Assembly: GCF_012863495.1 (NCBI RefSeq) | Contig: NZ_JAAVJL010000001.1 | Span: forward strand, 806,001 to 870,000 | Reading direction: 5' to 3' | Source of the DNA: Pseudanabaena yagii GIHE-NHR1 | Lineage (GTDB): Bacteria; Cyanobacteriota; Cyanobacteriia; Pseudanabaenales; Pseudanabaenaceae | DNA length: 64,000 bases | Shown here: one piece after another, positions 44,173 to 53,561 of the stretch | Numbering within the stretch: position 1 is the stretch's first letter | Layout of the letters: every line of letters begins with the position of its first letter | Notes under the pieces: model-generated | Database searches by the model: none | Told to the model about the DNA's origin: nothing | The model's input: the letters and a program-made list of their open reading frames with translations, nothing else | Program-made: the position numbers and the translations under genes

Positions 44173-45510
44173 ATGATTGACCTTGCCACTACGCACCCCA
44201 ACCATATCCTCACTATTGACTCTAGCCAGTTGCCTCAGGGGTTACAGGGCAGAATTACGATTCCGGGGGATAAATCCATTTCGCATCGGGCGTTGATGCT
44301 TGGCTCCCTTGCCGAAGGAGAAACGCGAATTCGCGGGCTACTATTGGGGGAAGATCCTCGTAGTACCGCAGCCTGTTTTGCGGCAATGGGTGCGGAAATA
44401 TCTGAGCTAAATTCAGATTTAGTGATCGTCAAGGGGATCGGGCTAGGCAATCTCAAGGAACCCGTAGATGTACTCAATGCAGGTAATTCAGGCACTACGC
44501 TACGGTTAATGTTAGGCATTTTAGCGAGCCATCCCGATCGCTTCTTTACAGTCACAGGCGATGCATCCTTGCGATCGCGTCCCATGTCCCGTGTGGTCAA
44601 TCCTTTGCGCCAAATGGGAGCCAGTATTTGGGGTAGAGAAAATGGAGCACGTGCACCCCTCGCCATTTCAGGACAAAATCTCAAAGCAATTCACTATCAA
44701 TCTCCCGTTGCTTCGGCGCAGGTCAAGTCCTGCATCATGTTGGCAGGCTTGATGACCGATGGCGAAACGATTATCACCGAGCCAGAGCGATCGCGCGATC
44801 ACAGTGAAAGAATGTTGGCAGCTTTTGGCGCGAATGTCAGTGTCGATGTTGACACCAATACGGTCTCTGTTAAAGGTGGTGCAAAATTAGTTGGTCAAGA
44901 AGTAACCGTCCCCGGAGATATTAGTTCCGCCGCTTTTTGGCTAGTTGCTGCATCGATCGTTCCCAATTCTGATTTAGTAATTGAGAATGTGGGAATCAAT
45001 CCCACTCGCACAGGAATTTTAGAAGTTCTTGCGGAAATGGGAGCCGACATCACCTATGAAAATGAACGCGAAGTTACAGGCGAACCCGTTGCTGATTTAC
45101 ATGTGCGTTCGGCATCTCTCAAGGCTTGTCGCATCGGTGGTGCGGTCATTCCTCGATTGATTGATGAGATTCCCATTTTAGCGATCGCCGCTAGTTGTGC
45201 AGAAGGAACAACCATCATCGAGGATGCCGAAGAACTGCGGGTTAAGGAAAGCGATCGCATTGTGGCAATGGTGAAGGAATTAACCAAACTCGGTGCAAAT
45301 GTAACTGAGCGTCCCGATGGGATGGAAATCGTCGGAGGTAAAGCGCTGACGGGTACTGAAGTAGATAGCTATGACGATCATCGTGTGGCGATGAGTTTAG
45401 CGATCGCGGCGCTAGTTGCCAAAGGCAAAACCTCCATCAACCGCGCCGAATCCGCCGCAATTTCCTATCCTTCCTTTATTCCAACTCTACAGAGCTTATA
45501 TTCCAAATAA
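44173..45510 (+). CDS. aroA: 3-phosphoshikimate 1-carboxyvinyltransferase (EPSP synthase)
   Basis: This enzyme joins shikimate-3-phosphate and PEP in aromatic amino acid synthesis. The protein (445 residues from the ATG at 44173; an upstream in-frame TTG at 44155 is less likely) has [51 protein letters not shown], the catalytic [14 protein letters not shown] and [13 protein letters not shown]. The residues fit a class II-like enzyme of cyanobacterial type. Confidence 0.97.
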   Translation: MIDLATTHPNHILTIDSSQLPQGLQGRITIPGDKSISHRALMLGSLAEGETRIRGLLLGEDPRSTAACFAAMGAEISELNSDLVIVKGIGLGNLKEPVDVLNAGNSGTTLRLMLGILASHPDRFFTVTGDASLRSRPMSRVVNPLRQMGASIWGRENGARAPLAISGQNLKAIHYQSPVASAQVKSCIMLAGLMTDGETIITEPERSRDHSERMLAAFGANVSVDVDTNTVSVKGGAKLVGQEVTVPGDISSAAFWLVAASIVPNSDLVIENVGINPTRTGILEVLAEMGADITYENEREVTGEPVADLHVRSASLKACRIGGAVIPRLIDEIPILAIAASCAEGTTIIEDAEELRVKESDRIVAMVKELTKLGANVTERPDGMEIVGGKALTGTEVDSYDDHRVAMSLAIAALVAKGKTSINRAESAAISYPSFIPTLQSLYSK

Positions 45511-45542
45511 AAAGAGAGGCGCAGAGCGCCTCTCTTTTTATT
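45506..45542. terminator. Bidirectional terminator between aroA and ictB
   Basis: AATAAAAAGAGAGGCGC-AGA-GCGCCTCTCTTTTTATT overlaps the aroA stop and the ictB stop, with T-runs on both strands. Confidence 0.88.
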
Positions 45543-46920
45543 CTTCAATTTTAGTTTCGATAGGAGCAATGTAAAAACTGCTAATGATGGCGATCGCTAA
45601 CCACCAGAGTAACTGCACTTGGGGGCGATACCAGACTGTATCGACTAGACCGTGAACGAGCATTCCCACTAAAGTGGCGATCGCCCCGATAATCCATAAA
45701 CCACTCGAATCGCGATCGCTTCTCAGACGATTCAGCCCCAGCCATCCTTGACGAAAGATGGTAAAAACTAGCCAGCTATAGCAAATTATGCCGACAATTC
45801 CTGTTTCTACGGTAATTTCTAGCGGTACGCAATAAGTCCCTAAGGCGCTATAGCCCGACCGCTGATAGAGGGGATAGATTTGATTAAAAGCTTTATTTCC
45901 CGGACCAATTCCTAAGATTGGCTTAGCCTTAATCATATTGAAAACCGCTTGCCAAACATTGACCCGAAAGGCATTGCTACTATCATCGGTTCCGAAAATA
46001 CTAAATACCCGTTTACGCAATGTCGGTACGAGAATTGTACCGATAGCGATCGCCCCAGCCATGCCCCCAAAAACCGTAGGAAAAGTCCACTTCGGCAACC
46101 GTTTGCCCCACCAATATACTAATAACAAAACCAGCGTCAAGCTTGCTGCCGCTAAGCCCATGAGTCCGCCCCGACTCTGGGTTTGCGTAATGCAAAATGT
46201 CCCAAAAATCGCTGTAATAATTCCTAACGCCTTCAATCCCCAACCACGCCAATGAATAGCGGCGATCACGCCCAAGGGTAACGCTGGCATTAGATAACCC
46301 GCAAATAAATTAGGATTGCCTAAGAAACTATAAACACGGGTCACGCCTGCGGTCTCAGAAGTAGGATCTGTCCATGTAGCGAGTTCGGGTGCGCCGAGAT
46401 ACCATTGCTGCACGCCATAGGCACTGGCAATCAGTGCTGAGCCTAAATATGCGCCAATGAAAATCGAGCGCCATCCCAAGCGCATTAACCGACTCATCGA
46501 CACAAAGGCAAGCATATACAGCGTTAGCTTCACCATGCCATCGGCAGCCGCTACCCGCACGGGTGAGACCAAAGTGGCAACTAAAGCGATCGCCCAATAG
46601 GCAATCAAAGGTGTATGAATGGCAGTCCAAATCGGTACTGTTTGATCCTGTTCATCTCGGCGATCGCTAAGCCATAGTAATAACCATGCGATCGCTACGG
46701 CTGCTCCGATTACCCCTGTCTGAGCATTTTCTAAAAAGGGCAAAGTCGCCAGCATCACCACTAGCAATCCACCCAAAAACTTAGCACTTAACAAGCGACT
46801 ACCTTCGCGCCATGCTTGCAAGGGGGTAATTAGTTGAAAAAATTTAGCTTGACTGCTGAGCCACCACGATCGCATGGGTTGCAAAAACTTGGGCATAGGT
46901 AGTTTGAGCTTAGAATTCAT
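45538..46920 (-). CDS. ictB: IctB-family putative bicarbonate transporter (O-antigen ligase-like)
   Basis: The 460-residue membrane protein has about ten to twelve helices. It carries the O-antigen-ligase/Wzy_C core VYSFLGNPNLFAGYLMP and TQTQSRGGLMGLAAA followed by GIGPGNKAFNQIYPLYQRSG. These are hallmarks of the cyanobacterial IctB group. IctB was first linked to inorganic carbon accumulation but its transport role is disputed, and the fold suggests a glycan ligase or polymerase. Convergent with aroA. Confidence 0.82.
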   Translation of the reverse strand: MNSKLKLPMPKFLQPMRSWWLSSQAKFFQLITPLQAWREGSRLLSAKFLGGLLVVMLATLPFLENAQTGVIGAAVAIAWLLLWLSDRRDEQDQTVPIWTAIHTPLIAYWAIALVATLVSPVRVAAADGMVKLTLYMLAFVSMSRLMRLGWRSIFIGAYLGSALIASAYGVQQWYLGAPELATWTDPTSETAGVTRVYSFLGNPNLFAGYLMPALPLGVIAAIHWRGWGLKALGIITAIFGTFCITQTQSRGGLMGLAAASLTLVLLLVYWWGKRLPKWTFPTVFGGMAGAIAIGTILVPTLRKRVFSIFGTDDSSNAFRVNVWQAVFNMIKAKPILGIGPGNKAFNQIYPLYQRSGYSALGTYCVPLEITVETGIVGIICYSWLVFTIFRQGWLGLNRLRSDRDSSGLWIIGAIATLVGMLVHGLVDTVWYRPQVQLLWWLAIAIISSFYIAPIETKIEE

Positions 46921-46988
46921 AGATCGATCAGCATATTTGAACTTAGGGTAAAGTTATTTTGACATCTTGAGGGAAAAGGCAAAAGGAA

Positions 46989-47309
46989 ATGGAAAAACTA
47001 AATTCTGCTGAAGCCTATAATGATCGCGGCATGGAACGGGCGGAAAATGGCGACTATGCGGGGGCGATCGCTGACTATACCGAGGCGATCGCGATCAATC
47101 CCAATTATGCTGAGGCATATTACAACCGCGCCTACGATCGCTCAGAAATTAAGGACTATAAGGGTGCGATCGAGGATTACACCAAGGTAATCGAGTTAGC
47201 TCCTGATGCTGCCCCAGCCTATTTCAATCGCGGCATGGCAAAAGCAAAAATCGGCGATGCTGAAGGCGCGAATGCTGACTGTGAGTATGCAAAGAGTCTT
47301 GGATTGTAA
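46989..47309 (+). CDS. Small three-unit TPR protein
   Basis: The 106 residues are almost entirely three TPR units: AEAYNDRGMERAENGDYAGA, AEAYYNRAYDRSEIKDYKGA and APAYFNRGMAKAKIGDAEGA, each 34 residues apart. There is no signal peptide, so it is cytosolic. It probably binds a partner protein; which one is unknown. It diverges from ictB by 68 bases. Confidence 0.75.
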   Translation: MEKLNSAEAYNDRGMERAENGDYAGAIADYTEAIAINPNYAEAYYNRAYDRSEIKDYKGAIEDYTKVIELAPDAAPAYFNRGMAKAKIGDAEGANADCEYAKSLGL

Positions 47310-47593
47310 ATCTATGTATGCCAAGGTGCAAAATTGGTTAATAGCTAAGGCATCAGGTTAAGCACAGAGATATTGGCTCAAGCAAATATTGTGATTGGTG
47401 ACGATCTAGAAATTTTTACTTCACAAGATCAAATAGTCATAGTTAAACAGAATTTTTTCGTCTAATATCATAGTTAGACTTCTTTTTAGTCTGTTAGTCG
47501 TAACGAAGGTTAAATCTAGGATGAGTCTTTCCTAGATGATTAAGACTGGCTCAGAACAAACGTTGAATAACAGATCATCTCAAGGAAAAATCC

Positions 47594-48007
47594 GTGAAAA
47601 GCTCAAGATTATTTTTTAGCTCTTTAGTTGCTTCCTTTTCCCTGACTATTGTATGCAGTCTAAATGCAAGTGCTCAGTCTTCAAGTGATTGGGTAGATCA
47701 AGCTCTCGGAAACTATCAAAGCCGAATTTTGAGTGCAGGTAGTTTAGTATCTGGAACAACAGAATTTAGGAAAACTAGAGAAGACTCTTTAGAAGGTAGC
47801 TACACGATGGATGAGCAAGGGAAAGTGGTGTTCGGCACATTGTCTCAATGCCAAGTAATGCAGGTTCGTGTTATGCGATGTGTTTGGAATGATAAATATG
47901 GAACTGGGAATCTTGAAGTGACCTTTTCGGAGAATTTCTCTAGTTTTAATGGCTATTGGGGAGAAATAGGTTCCGAACCAGTATTTCGCTGGAGTGGCTC
48001 ACGATGA
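47594..48007 (+). CDS. Secreted protein of unknown function
   Basis: The 137-residue protein starts with GTG, 6 bases after AAGGAAAAA. The signal peptide ends near SLNASAQS. The mature part (about 110 residues) has two cysteines (LSQCQVM, VMRCVWND) and beta-like sequence EGSYTMDEQGKVVFGTL...GNLEVTFSENFSSFNGYWG. The G-x-W pattern and repeated strands suggest a small beta-barrel. The family was not recognised. Confidence 0.6.
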   Translation: MKSSRLFFSSLVASFSLTIVCSLNASAQSSSDWVDQALGNYQSRILSAGSLVSGTTEFRKTREDSLEGSYTMDEQGKVVFGTLSQCQVMQVRVMRCVWNDKYGTGNLEVTFSENFSSFNGYWGEIGSEPVFRWSGSR

Positions 48008-48110
48008 AATTCTAACAATTAGCTGAAGCGAACTGCCAAAAACCTTGGTATTAAACTCAAGGTAAATTACAGCCGCTCAAGGGAAGGTTAGATATAACGA
48101 AATGATGATT

Positions 48111-49040
48111 TTAGCGGAATAGTTTTTTGCCTTCTAGGGAACGGAAATAAAGAGTTCCCATCGTTGATAGGAAGATGCAATAACTAACAATCTGAGTTGT
48201 GTATAACTTATCGGAATAGCCAAATAGCGTTGAGAAGATAATTCCAGGGAATTTATCAGCAGGTAAGATTGATGAAGTATCTGTAATCTGAGAACCGAGG
48301 GTAAACCACTCAACTACACGATGGGGGGGATCGAGGAACTCATAGGATTGAGTTATGGGATTGAAGACTTTATCAACGGTATTAGCCAGATCAAAAGCAG
48401 AAAGAGAAGTAATTACTAGTCCTGACACAATCAACAGGAGAATTACTCCCAAAACTTGAAAGAAAGCACGAATATTCAGTTTCACACCAAATTTAAACAT
48501 AGCAATCCCGATCGCGATCGCTACAACAATTCCAGCAAAACAACCGATCGCTGGTGCATATTGCGCTAATCCTGATTGCGTCTGGTCGGGGGTTAATGTA
48601 CCTGTAATAAAAAGAACAGTTTCCGCCCCTTCCCGTAAAACTGCCACGGCGATGAGAGTAAATACCCCCCAACCTGCTTTGCGAATTTCTGCTGAACTGA
48701 TGGCTTTTTCAAGACTAGATTGAACTTGATGGCGCATAGTTTTGGCTTGCTGCGTCATCCAAATCAACATCCAACTCAGCATCACGATCGCCGCAACCGA
48801 GAAAATACCTTTCGTCAAATAATAGATCGTACCGCTAAAGCCACCAATCAACTTTTGAGCGATCGCGCCCATAATACTACTGATGAATAGCCCTGCCGCC
48901 GCTCCTAAATAGACCCATTTTTGGAGGACAGATTGTTTTGCTTGTATCAAGTAAGCTAATACTATCCCCACAACCAAAGTTGCCTCTGTACCTTCTCTAA
49001 GGGTGATTAAGAAGGTCGGCAGTGCGCTACTAAAATCCAT
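48111..49040 (-). CDS. FTR1-family high-affinity iron permease
   Basis: The 309-residue protein has about seven transmembrane helices and both iron-binding REGxE motifs: REGTEATLVVG near residue 15 and REGAETVLFITG near 135. These are as in EfeU/Ftr1. It should import iron. The usual partners (EfeO/EfeB or a multicopper oxidase) are not here; a lipoprotein gene lies 20 bases upstream in the same direction. Confidence 0.9.
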   Translation of the reverse strand: MDFSSALPTFLITLREGTEATLVVGIVLAYLIQAKQSVLQKWVYLGAAAGLFISSIMGAIAQKLIGGFSGTIYYLTKGIFSVAAIVMLSWMLIWMTQQAKTMRHQVQSSLEKAISSAEIRKAGWGVFTLIAVAVLREGAETVLFITGTLTPDQTQSGLAQYAPAIGCFAGIVVAIAIGIAMFKFGVKLNIRAFFQVLGVILLLIVSGLVITSLSAFDLANTVDKVFNPITQSYEFLDPPHRVVEWFTLGSQITDTSSILPADKFPGIIFSTLFGYSDKLYTTQIVSYCIFLSTMGTLYFRSLEGKKLFR

Positions 49041-49060
49041 ACTTTCCCTACTTGGTTTCC

Positions 49061-49465
49061 CTACTTGGTTTCAGTGGTAACTAGATTTTGAATTAATTTA
49101 AATTCTTCGGCAGAGATTGCCTTTTTGGTTACAAGATCATCAATTTGTTTATAGGGTCTACCACCTTCAATTCGCTCTGATAACGAAGGCTTTGTTCCTG
49201 GTAGCTCTAGCTTGTCCAATTCAGCATTGGTGGCTGTATTGATATTGATTTTGCTGGATTTCGCAGACTTTGGTGCTGCGGTATCAGGGGCAGCAGAGGG
49301 AGATGCTTTTGGCTCTGCGGAAGTAGGTGCGGCAGATGGCGAAGTTTTGACAGCTTCAGGTTTAGTTGCCTCTGGGGTCGTTGTACAGCCACCCGCTATT
49401 AATGCCAAAACAAATCCAGAAAGTAATATATGAGTAAATGAAAAGGTAGATTTAGTCACATGCAT
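49061..49465 (-). CDS. Lipoprotein with ComEA-like helix-hairpin-helix region
   Basis: The 134-residue protein has a signal sequence ending in the lipobox LIAGGC (Cys about residue 27) and an Ala/Pro/Ser/Lys-rich linker. The C-terminal domain ININTATNAELDKLELPG...YKQIDDLVTKKAISAEEF resembles ComEA/PsbU helix-hairpin-helix folds. It probably sits on a membrane surface. Cotranscription with FTR1 suggests a role in iron uptake or in bringing a partner to the permease (inference). Confidence 0.75.
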   Translation of the reverse strand: MHVTKSTFSFTHILLSGFVLALIAGGCTTTPEATKPEAVKTSPSAAPTSAEPKASPSAAPDTAAPKSAKSSKININTATNAELDKLELPGTKPSLSERIEGGRPYKQIDDLVTKKAISAEEFKLIQNLVTTETK

Positions 49466-49591
49466 GATCCAAACGTAAAGATATTAATTGTCAAAAGGCT
49501 ACACAAAGTCTTAGACAGTGACCTTGGCATTAGTCTTTAGGCAAATAGATAAGAAATTTAATCCTTAATCTATACTTATACACTATCCAAG

Positions 49592-49606
49592 TGAGAATAG
49601 TTCGCA
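49592..49606 (-). promoter_or_regulatory. Candidate Fur box upstream of the lipoprotein-FTR1 operon
   Basis: TGAGAAT-A-GTTCGCA: the left half matches the 7-1-7 Fur consensus (TGAGAAT/ATTCTCA) fully and the right half matches in five of seven positions. On the minus strand TTGGAT and TATAAG/TATAGAT lie just downstream as possible -35 and -10 elements. Confidence 0.4.
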
Positions 49607-49728
49607 ATAAACTAAAAAATTATCGATAATTACTAATAGGTTTATTTTATGGTTTTCTTCTATTGAATAATATTTGATTATTTTTAACGGGATTATGCCA
49701 ACTGATGTCTGTTATTTGAAAATTGCCA

Positions 49729-49846
49729 TATATAGCAAAGCAAGTTTTGCTTAGGACATAAACCCAGAAGATGAGTTGCGGCGCGAAGCGCCGCAACTCA
49801 TCTTCTGGGTTTGGTGTGTACTAGCGAACTCTTTTTTTGCTATAGC
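49729..49846. mobile_element. Palindromic element with TATAGCAAA ends
   Basis: Ends TATAGCAAA and TTTGCTATA enclose AAGCAAGTTTTGCTT and a 51-base perfect palindrome (49761-49811, AACCCAGAAGATGAGTTGCG then GCGC-GAA). It is related to family 2 by its ends only. Confidence 0.5.
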
Positions 49847-49936
49847 AACCATATTTCATTTACGAGATTGAATAGGTTGTGAGATTGTGCCCCTGCGGGG
49901 CACAATCTCACAACCTATTTAGGATTGCTATAGCTG
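49839..49936. mobile_element. Family 2 palindromic element, copy b
   Basis: Left GCTATAGCAACCATATTT; right (complement) GCTATAGCAATCCTAAATAG. Inner 49-base perfect palindrome AATAGGTTGTGAGATTGTGC with CCC-TGC-GGG centre. The right end matches the left end of the copy at 63561. Confidence 0.6.
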
Positions 49937-50076
49937 TGTTTTCGAGACGATCATGCTGGATAATGCGTGTCTGACTGAGTGTAACCCCTCCCTAAAATTA
50001 TTGTTAGACTTAGGCATAGATGCTTATTACCATCTCTCAATCTAAATTCAACCATCAATTATCAATTATCTAGTCC

Positions 50077-53000
50077 ATGCCATTTTCATCTGTAATTCGT
50101 TCATTAATCCGATCGCCACTCACTGATGAACTAGAGAGTAAACTGGCGAGGAATCATCAACTAACGCTTTCAGGCTTGTCGCGCGTAAGCAAAGGTTTAG
50201 TTAGCTCAACCCTAAGCCAGCGCCAAGAAAGATTAATGCTGGTGATTACCTCCACAATCGAGGAGGCAGGACGCTGGGCGGTGCAGCTTGAAACCATGGG
50301 CTGGCATACGGTGCATTACTATCCCAATTCCGATATGTTGCCCTATGAGCCATATCAACCTGAGTCAGAGGTAATCTGGGGGCAGATGCAGGTATTGGCA
50401 GATTTAGCGGATTGGCATGAGCAGGAAGGGGAAAAGAAAAAAATGGTGATCGTGGCAACTGATCGCGCTCTTCAAAAACATTTACCCAGTCCCCAAAAAT
50501 TTAATGACTATTGTGTCCAACTAGAAGTTGGTTGTGAGATCAAGTTACGGGATTTAGCCGAAAATCTCACCATCATGGGTTACGAAAATGCTTCTACCGT
50601 TGAGACTGAGGGGCAATGGGCAAGGCGTGGGGACATCATCGATATTTTCCCTGTATCTAGCGAAATGCCTGTGCGGATTGATTGGTTCGGTGATGAGATT
50701 GAGAGAATTCGCGAATTTGATCCTGCAACGCAGCGAGCCTTAGATAGCATTCCTTCAGTTTTACTAACTCCCATTAGTTACGGTCATATTTTAGGTAGTT
50801 TAGAATTTTCCGATCAGGATGCTGAAGATGAATTTAGCAGCAAGGGCTTTGCGGTACATCCACTGTCTAGCGCTTCGCTTTTAGACTATTTGCCCGAACC
50901 AGAGCAATGTCTAGTGGTCATTGATGAATTAGAGCAATGTCAAGCCCATTGCGATCGCTGGTACGAATCCGCCGAAGAACTTTTCCCAGCTTTCTTACAC
51001 CCCTCTCCCAATGGGAGAGGGGCTGGGGGGGAGGGCAAACTCCATCGCGCCTTTGCTGAATGTTTAGCAGAAATTACTAAATTCTATCGCCTTGATTTGT
51101 TTGAACTTGCCGAAGAAAATCGTGGCATAAATATGTCAAGTCGTCCTGTGCCAGCAATTCCCCATCAGTTCGGGAAGATTGCTCAAACAATCCGTGACTA
51201 TCGCGAACAGAAGTACAAGATCATTCTCATTTCTGCACAACCATCACGTACAGTTGCCCTATTACAGGAGCATGACTGCCAAGCGCAATTCATTCCCAAT
51301 GTTCGTGATTATCCTGCGATCGAGAAAACCCATAACCTGCGAATAGCCGTAGCTTTGAAATATTCAGGTATTGCGGAGATCCAAGGGTTTGTGTTGCCGA
51401 CTTATCGCATTGTCGTCATTAGCGATCGCGAATTTTTTGGACAACACGCCCTTGGGACACCCAATTATGTGCGAAAGCGCCGCAGGGCTGCGTCTAAGCA
51501 GGTTGACTTAAATAAGCTCTCCCCAGGGGATTACGTCGTCCACAAAAATCATGGCGTGGGGCAGTTTGTCAAATTAGAGAAGTTGACCGTTAATAATGAA
51601 ACTCGCGAATATCTCGTTCTGAAATATGCGGATGGATTATTGCGCGTCGTAGTCGATCAGATGTCGATCCTGTCACGCTATCGAGGAATGCATGAGGCAA
51701 AACCCGAACTGCATAAAATGACGGGCAAGGCTTGGGCAAATACCACGACCAAAGCAAAGAAAGCAATTAAGAAAATTGCCTTTGATTTGCTAGAACTCTA
51801 TGCTAAGCGATCGCAACAGGTTGGTTATTCTTTCCCGCCCGATAATCCTTGGCAACAGGAAATGGAAGATTCTTTTCCCTATCAAGCCACACCTGACCAA
51901 TTAAAGGCAACTCAAGATGTCAAACAAGACATGGAAAGTTCCCGCCCTATGGATCGCCTTGTGTGTGGTGATGTCGGTTTCGGGAAAACAGAAGTTGCGA
52001 TTCGGACGATCTTTAAAGCAGTAACTTCTGGTAAACAGGCGGCGCTCCTCGTTCCGACAACCATTCTCGCGCAGCAGCATTACCACAGCCTCCAAGAGCG
52101 CTATGCTGCCTATCCCGTCAATATTGCCCTACTGAACCGCTTTAAGAGTACTTCCGAAAAGAAAGAAATTATCCGCAAGCTGAAAACAGGTGAATTAGAT
52201 GTTGTCGTGGGTACGCACCAGCTTTTAGCCAAGGATGTGGAATTTAAGGATTTGGGGCTACTCGTCATTGACGAAGAGCAACGCTTCGGAGTGGCGCAAA
52301 AAGAGAAAATCAAAACCATGAAAACGGAAGTGGATGTGCTAACTCTCTCGGCAACACCAATTCCCAGAACCCTTTATATGGCAATGTCTGGCGTGCGGGA
52401 AATGAGTCTAATTACGACACCACCTCCATCGAGGCGATCGATCATGACCCATTTATCCCGCTATAACCTCGAATTAGTTCGCGCTGCGATTCGGCAAGAA
52501 CTCGATCGCGGTGGGCAGATTTTCTATGTGGTGTCACGCATTGATGATATCGAGGAGGTTTCGGCAAAAGTCCATGAAATGCTGCCATCGGTACGCATGG
52601 CGATCGCCCACGGCCAGATGCCCGAATCAGAGCTAGAGTCAACCATGCTTAGCTTTAGTAGTGGCGAAGCGGACATGATGATCTGTACCACGATTATCGA
52701 ATCAGGCTTAGACATTCCAAGGGTAAACACCATCATTATCGAAGATGCCCAAAGGTTTGGACTTGCTCAGCTTTATCAGTTGCGTGGTCGTGTCGGTCGT
52801 GCAGGTATCCAAGCCCATGCATGGCTCTTTTATCAAGAAAAAGGGGAACTTACCGATGTGGCTCGGAAACGCCTCAAGGCAATTCAAGAATTTACCCATC
52901 TTGGCTCAGGTTATCAGTTAGCCATGCGTGATATGGAAATTAGAGGTGTCGGCAATCTCCTCGGTGCTGAGCAATCGGGACAAATTAACACGATCGGCTT

Positions 53001-53523
53001 TGATCTCTATATGGAGATGCTCCAAGAGGCGATCGCCGAAATACGTGGCTCGGAAATTCCTGAAGTCGATGATACACAGGTAGATCTACCGATTACCGCC
53101 TTTATCCCTGCAGAATATATCCCCGATGGCGATCGCAAGATGAGTGCCTACCGCTCCGTATCTTCTGTAACCTCACGCCGCGAACTCGCCCAAATCATTG
53201 AAGAATGGAATGATTGCTATGGCAAAGTACCTGCACCAGCGATGCAACTGGTTAAAGTGATGGAATTGAAACTGATTGCCAAACGCATCGGTTTCTCGCG
53301 CATCAAACCCGACGGCAAACAACACGTTGTCCTCGAATCAAAGATGGAAGAACCTGCTTGGAAATTACTCCATGAGCATCTCCCTAGCCATTTGCGATCG
53401 CGCTTTGTCTATAGCAAAGGTAATGTCACCGTGCGTGGCTTAGGTACACTTTCCCACGACAAGCAGCTTGATAGCCTAATCGAATGGCTAGACACAATGC
53501 AACTTGCGAAGTCGGTAGCTTAG
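50077..53523 (+). CDS. mfd: Transcription-repair coupling factor Mfd with in-frame repeat insertion
   Basis: Mfd removes RNA polymerase stalled at lesions and recruits UvrA. The 1148 residues contain the UvrB-like N-terminal part and the RNA polymerase interaction domain (about 478-550, [20 protein letters not shown]). The translocase has Walker [12 protein letters not shown] (631-641) and DEEQ (732-735), with [16 protein letters not shown] as motif VI. The TRCF C-terminal domain follows. Residues about 308-321 ([14 protein letters not shown]) are encoded by a palindromic repeat inserted in a linker of the UvrB-like region. Frame and motifs are intact. Confidence 0.96.
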   Translation: MPFSSVIRSLIRSPLTDELESKLARNHQLTLSGLSRVSKGLVSSTLSQRQERLMLVITSTIEEAGRWAVQLETMGWHTVHYYPNSDMLPYEPYQPESEVIWGQMQVLADLADWHEQEGEKKKMVIVATDRALQKHLPSPQKFNDYCVQLEVGCEIKLRDLAENLTIMGYENASTVETEGQWARRGDIIDIFPVSSEMPVRIDWFGDEIERIREFDPATQRALDSIPSVLLTPISYGHILGSLEFSDQDAEDEFSSKGFAVHPLSSASLLDYLPEPEQCLVVIDELEQCQAHCDRWYESAEELFPAFLHPSPNGRGAGGEGKLHRAFAECLAEITKFYRLDLFELAEENRGINMSSRPVPAIPHQFGKIAQTIRDYREQKYKIILISAQPSRTVALLQEHDCQAQFIPNVRDYPAIEKTHNLRIAVALKYSGIAEIQGFVLPTYRIVVISDREFFGQHALGTPNYVRKRRRAASKQVDLNKLSPGDYVVHKNHGVGQFVKLEKLTVNNETREYLVLKYADGLLRVVVDQMSILSRYRGMHEAKPELHKMTGKAWANTTTKAKKAIKKIAFDLLELYAKRSQQVGYSFPPDNPWQQEMEDSFPYQATPDQLKATQDVKQDMESSRPMDRLVCGDVGFGKTEVAIRTIFKAVTSGKQAALLVPTTILAQQHYHSLQERYAAYPVNIALLNRFKSTSEKKEIIRKLKTGELDVVVGTHQLLAKDVEFKDLGLLVIDEEQRFGVAQKEKIKTMKTEVDVLTLSATPIPRTLYMAMSGVREMSLITTPPPSRRSIMTHLSRYNLELVRAAIRQELDRGGQIFYVVSRIDDIEEVSAKVHEMLPSVRMAIAHGQMPESELESTMLSFSSGEADMMICTTIIESGLDIPRVNTIIIEDAQRFGLAQLYQLRGRVGRAGIQAHAWLFYQEKGELTDVARKRLKAIQEFTHLGSGYQLAMRDMEIRGVGNLLGAEQSGQINTIGFDLYMEMLQEAIAEIRGSEIPEVDDTQVDLPITAFIPAEYIPDGDRKMSAYRSVSSVTSRRELAQIIEEWNDCYGKVPAPAMQLVKVMELKLIAKRIGFSRIKPDGKQHVVLESKMEEPAWKLLHEHLPSHLRSRFVYSKGNVTVRGLGTLSHDKQLDSLIEWLDTMQLAKSVA
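50998..51037 (-). repeat. C/G-rich palindromic repeat inside mfd
   Basis: CACCCCTCTCCCAATGGGAG continues AGGGGCTGGGGGGGAGGGC. This is the reverse orientation of the repeat in polA at 29343-29382, with the same CCCCTCTCCCA/TGGGAGAGGGG hairpin and CTGGGGG arm. Confidence 0.85.
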
Positions 53524-53561
53524 TTTTACATAACTCTTAACTCAATTCCCATCAGAAGAAA

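Larger units (their letters stand above)
49466..50076. other. Divergent 611-base region with Fur-like site and palindromic elements
   Basis: Holds a Fur-like site (49592-49606), an AT-rich part with AATTATCGATAATT (about 49618-49631), two palindromic elements (49729-49846 and 49839-49936) and a 140-base leader to mfd. No gene was seen. Confidence 0.55.

Noticed and set aside
47310-47593. tRNA-like sequence near GGTTAATAGCTAAGGCATCAGG
   Set aside because: No acceptor stem, T-loop GTTCGANTC or anticodon arm can be formed.
49871-49919. Simple terminator for the lipoprotein-FTR1 operon or mfd
   Set aside because: It lies upstream of both divergent genes, so it cannot end either transcript. It is treated as part of a repeat element.
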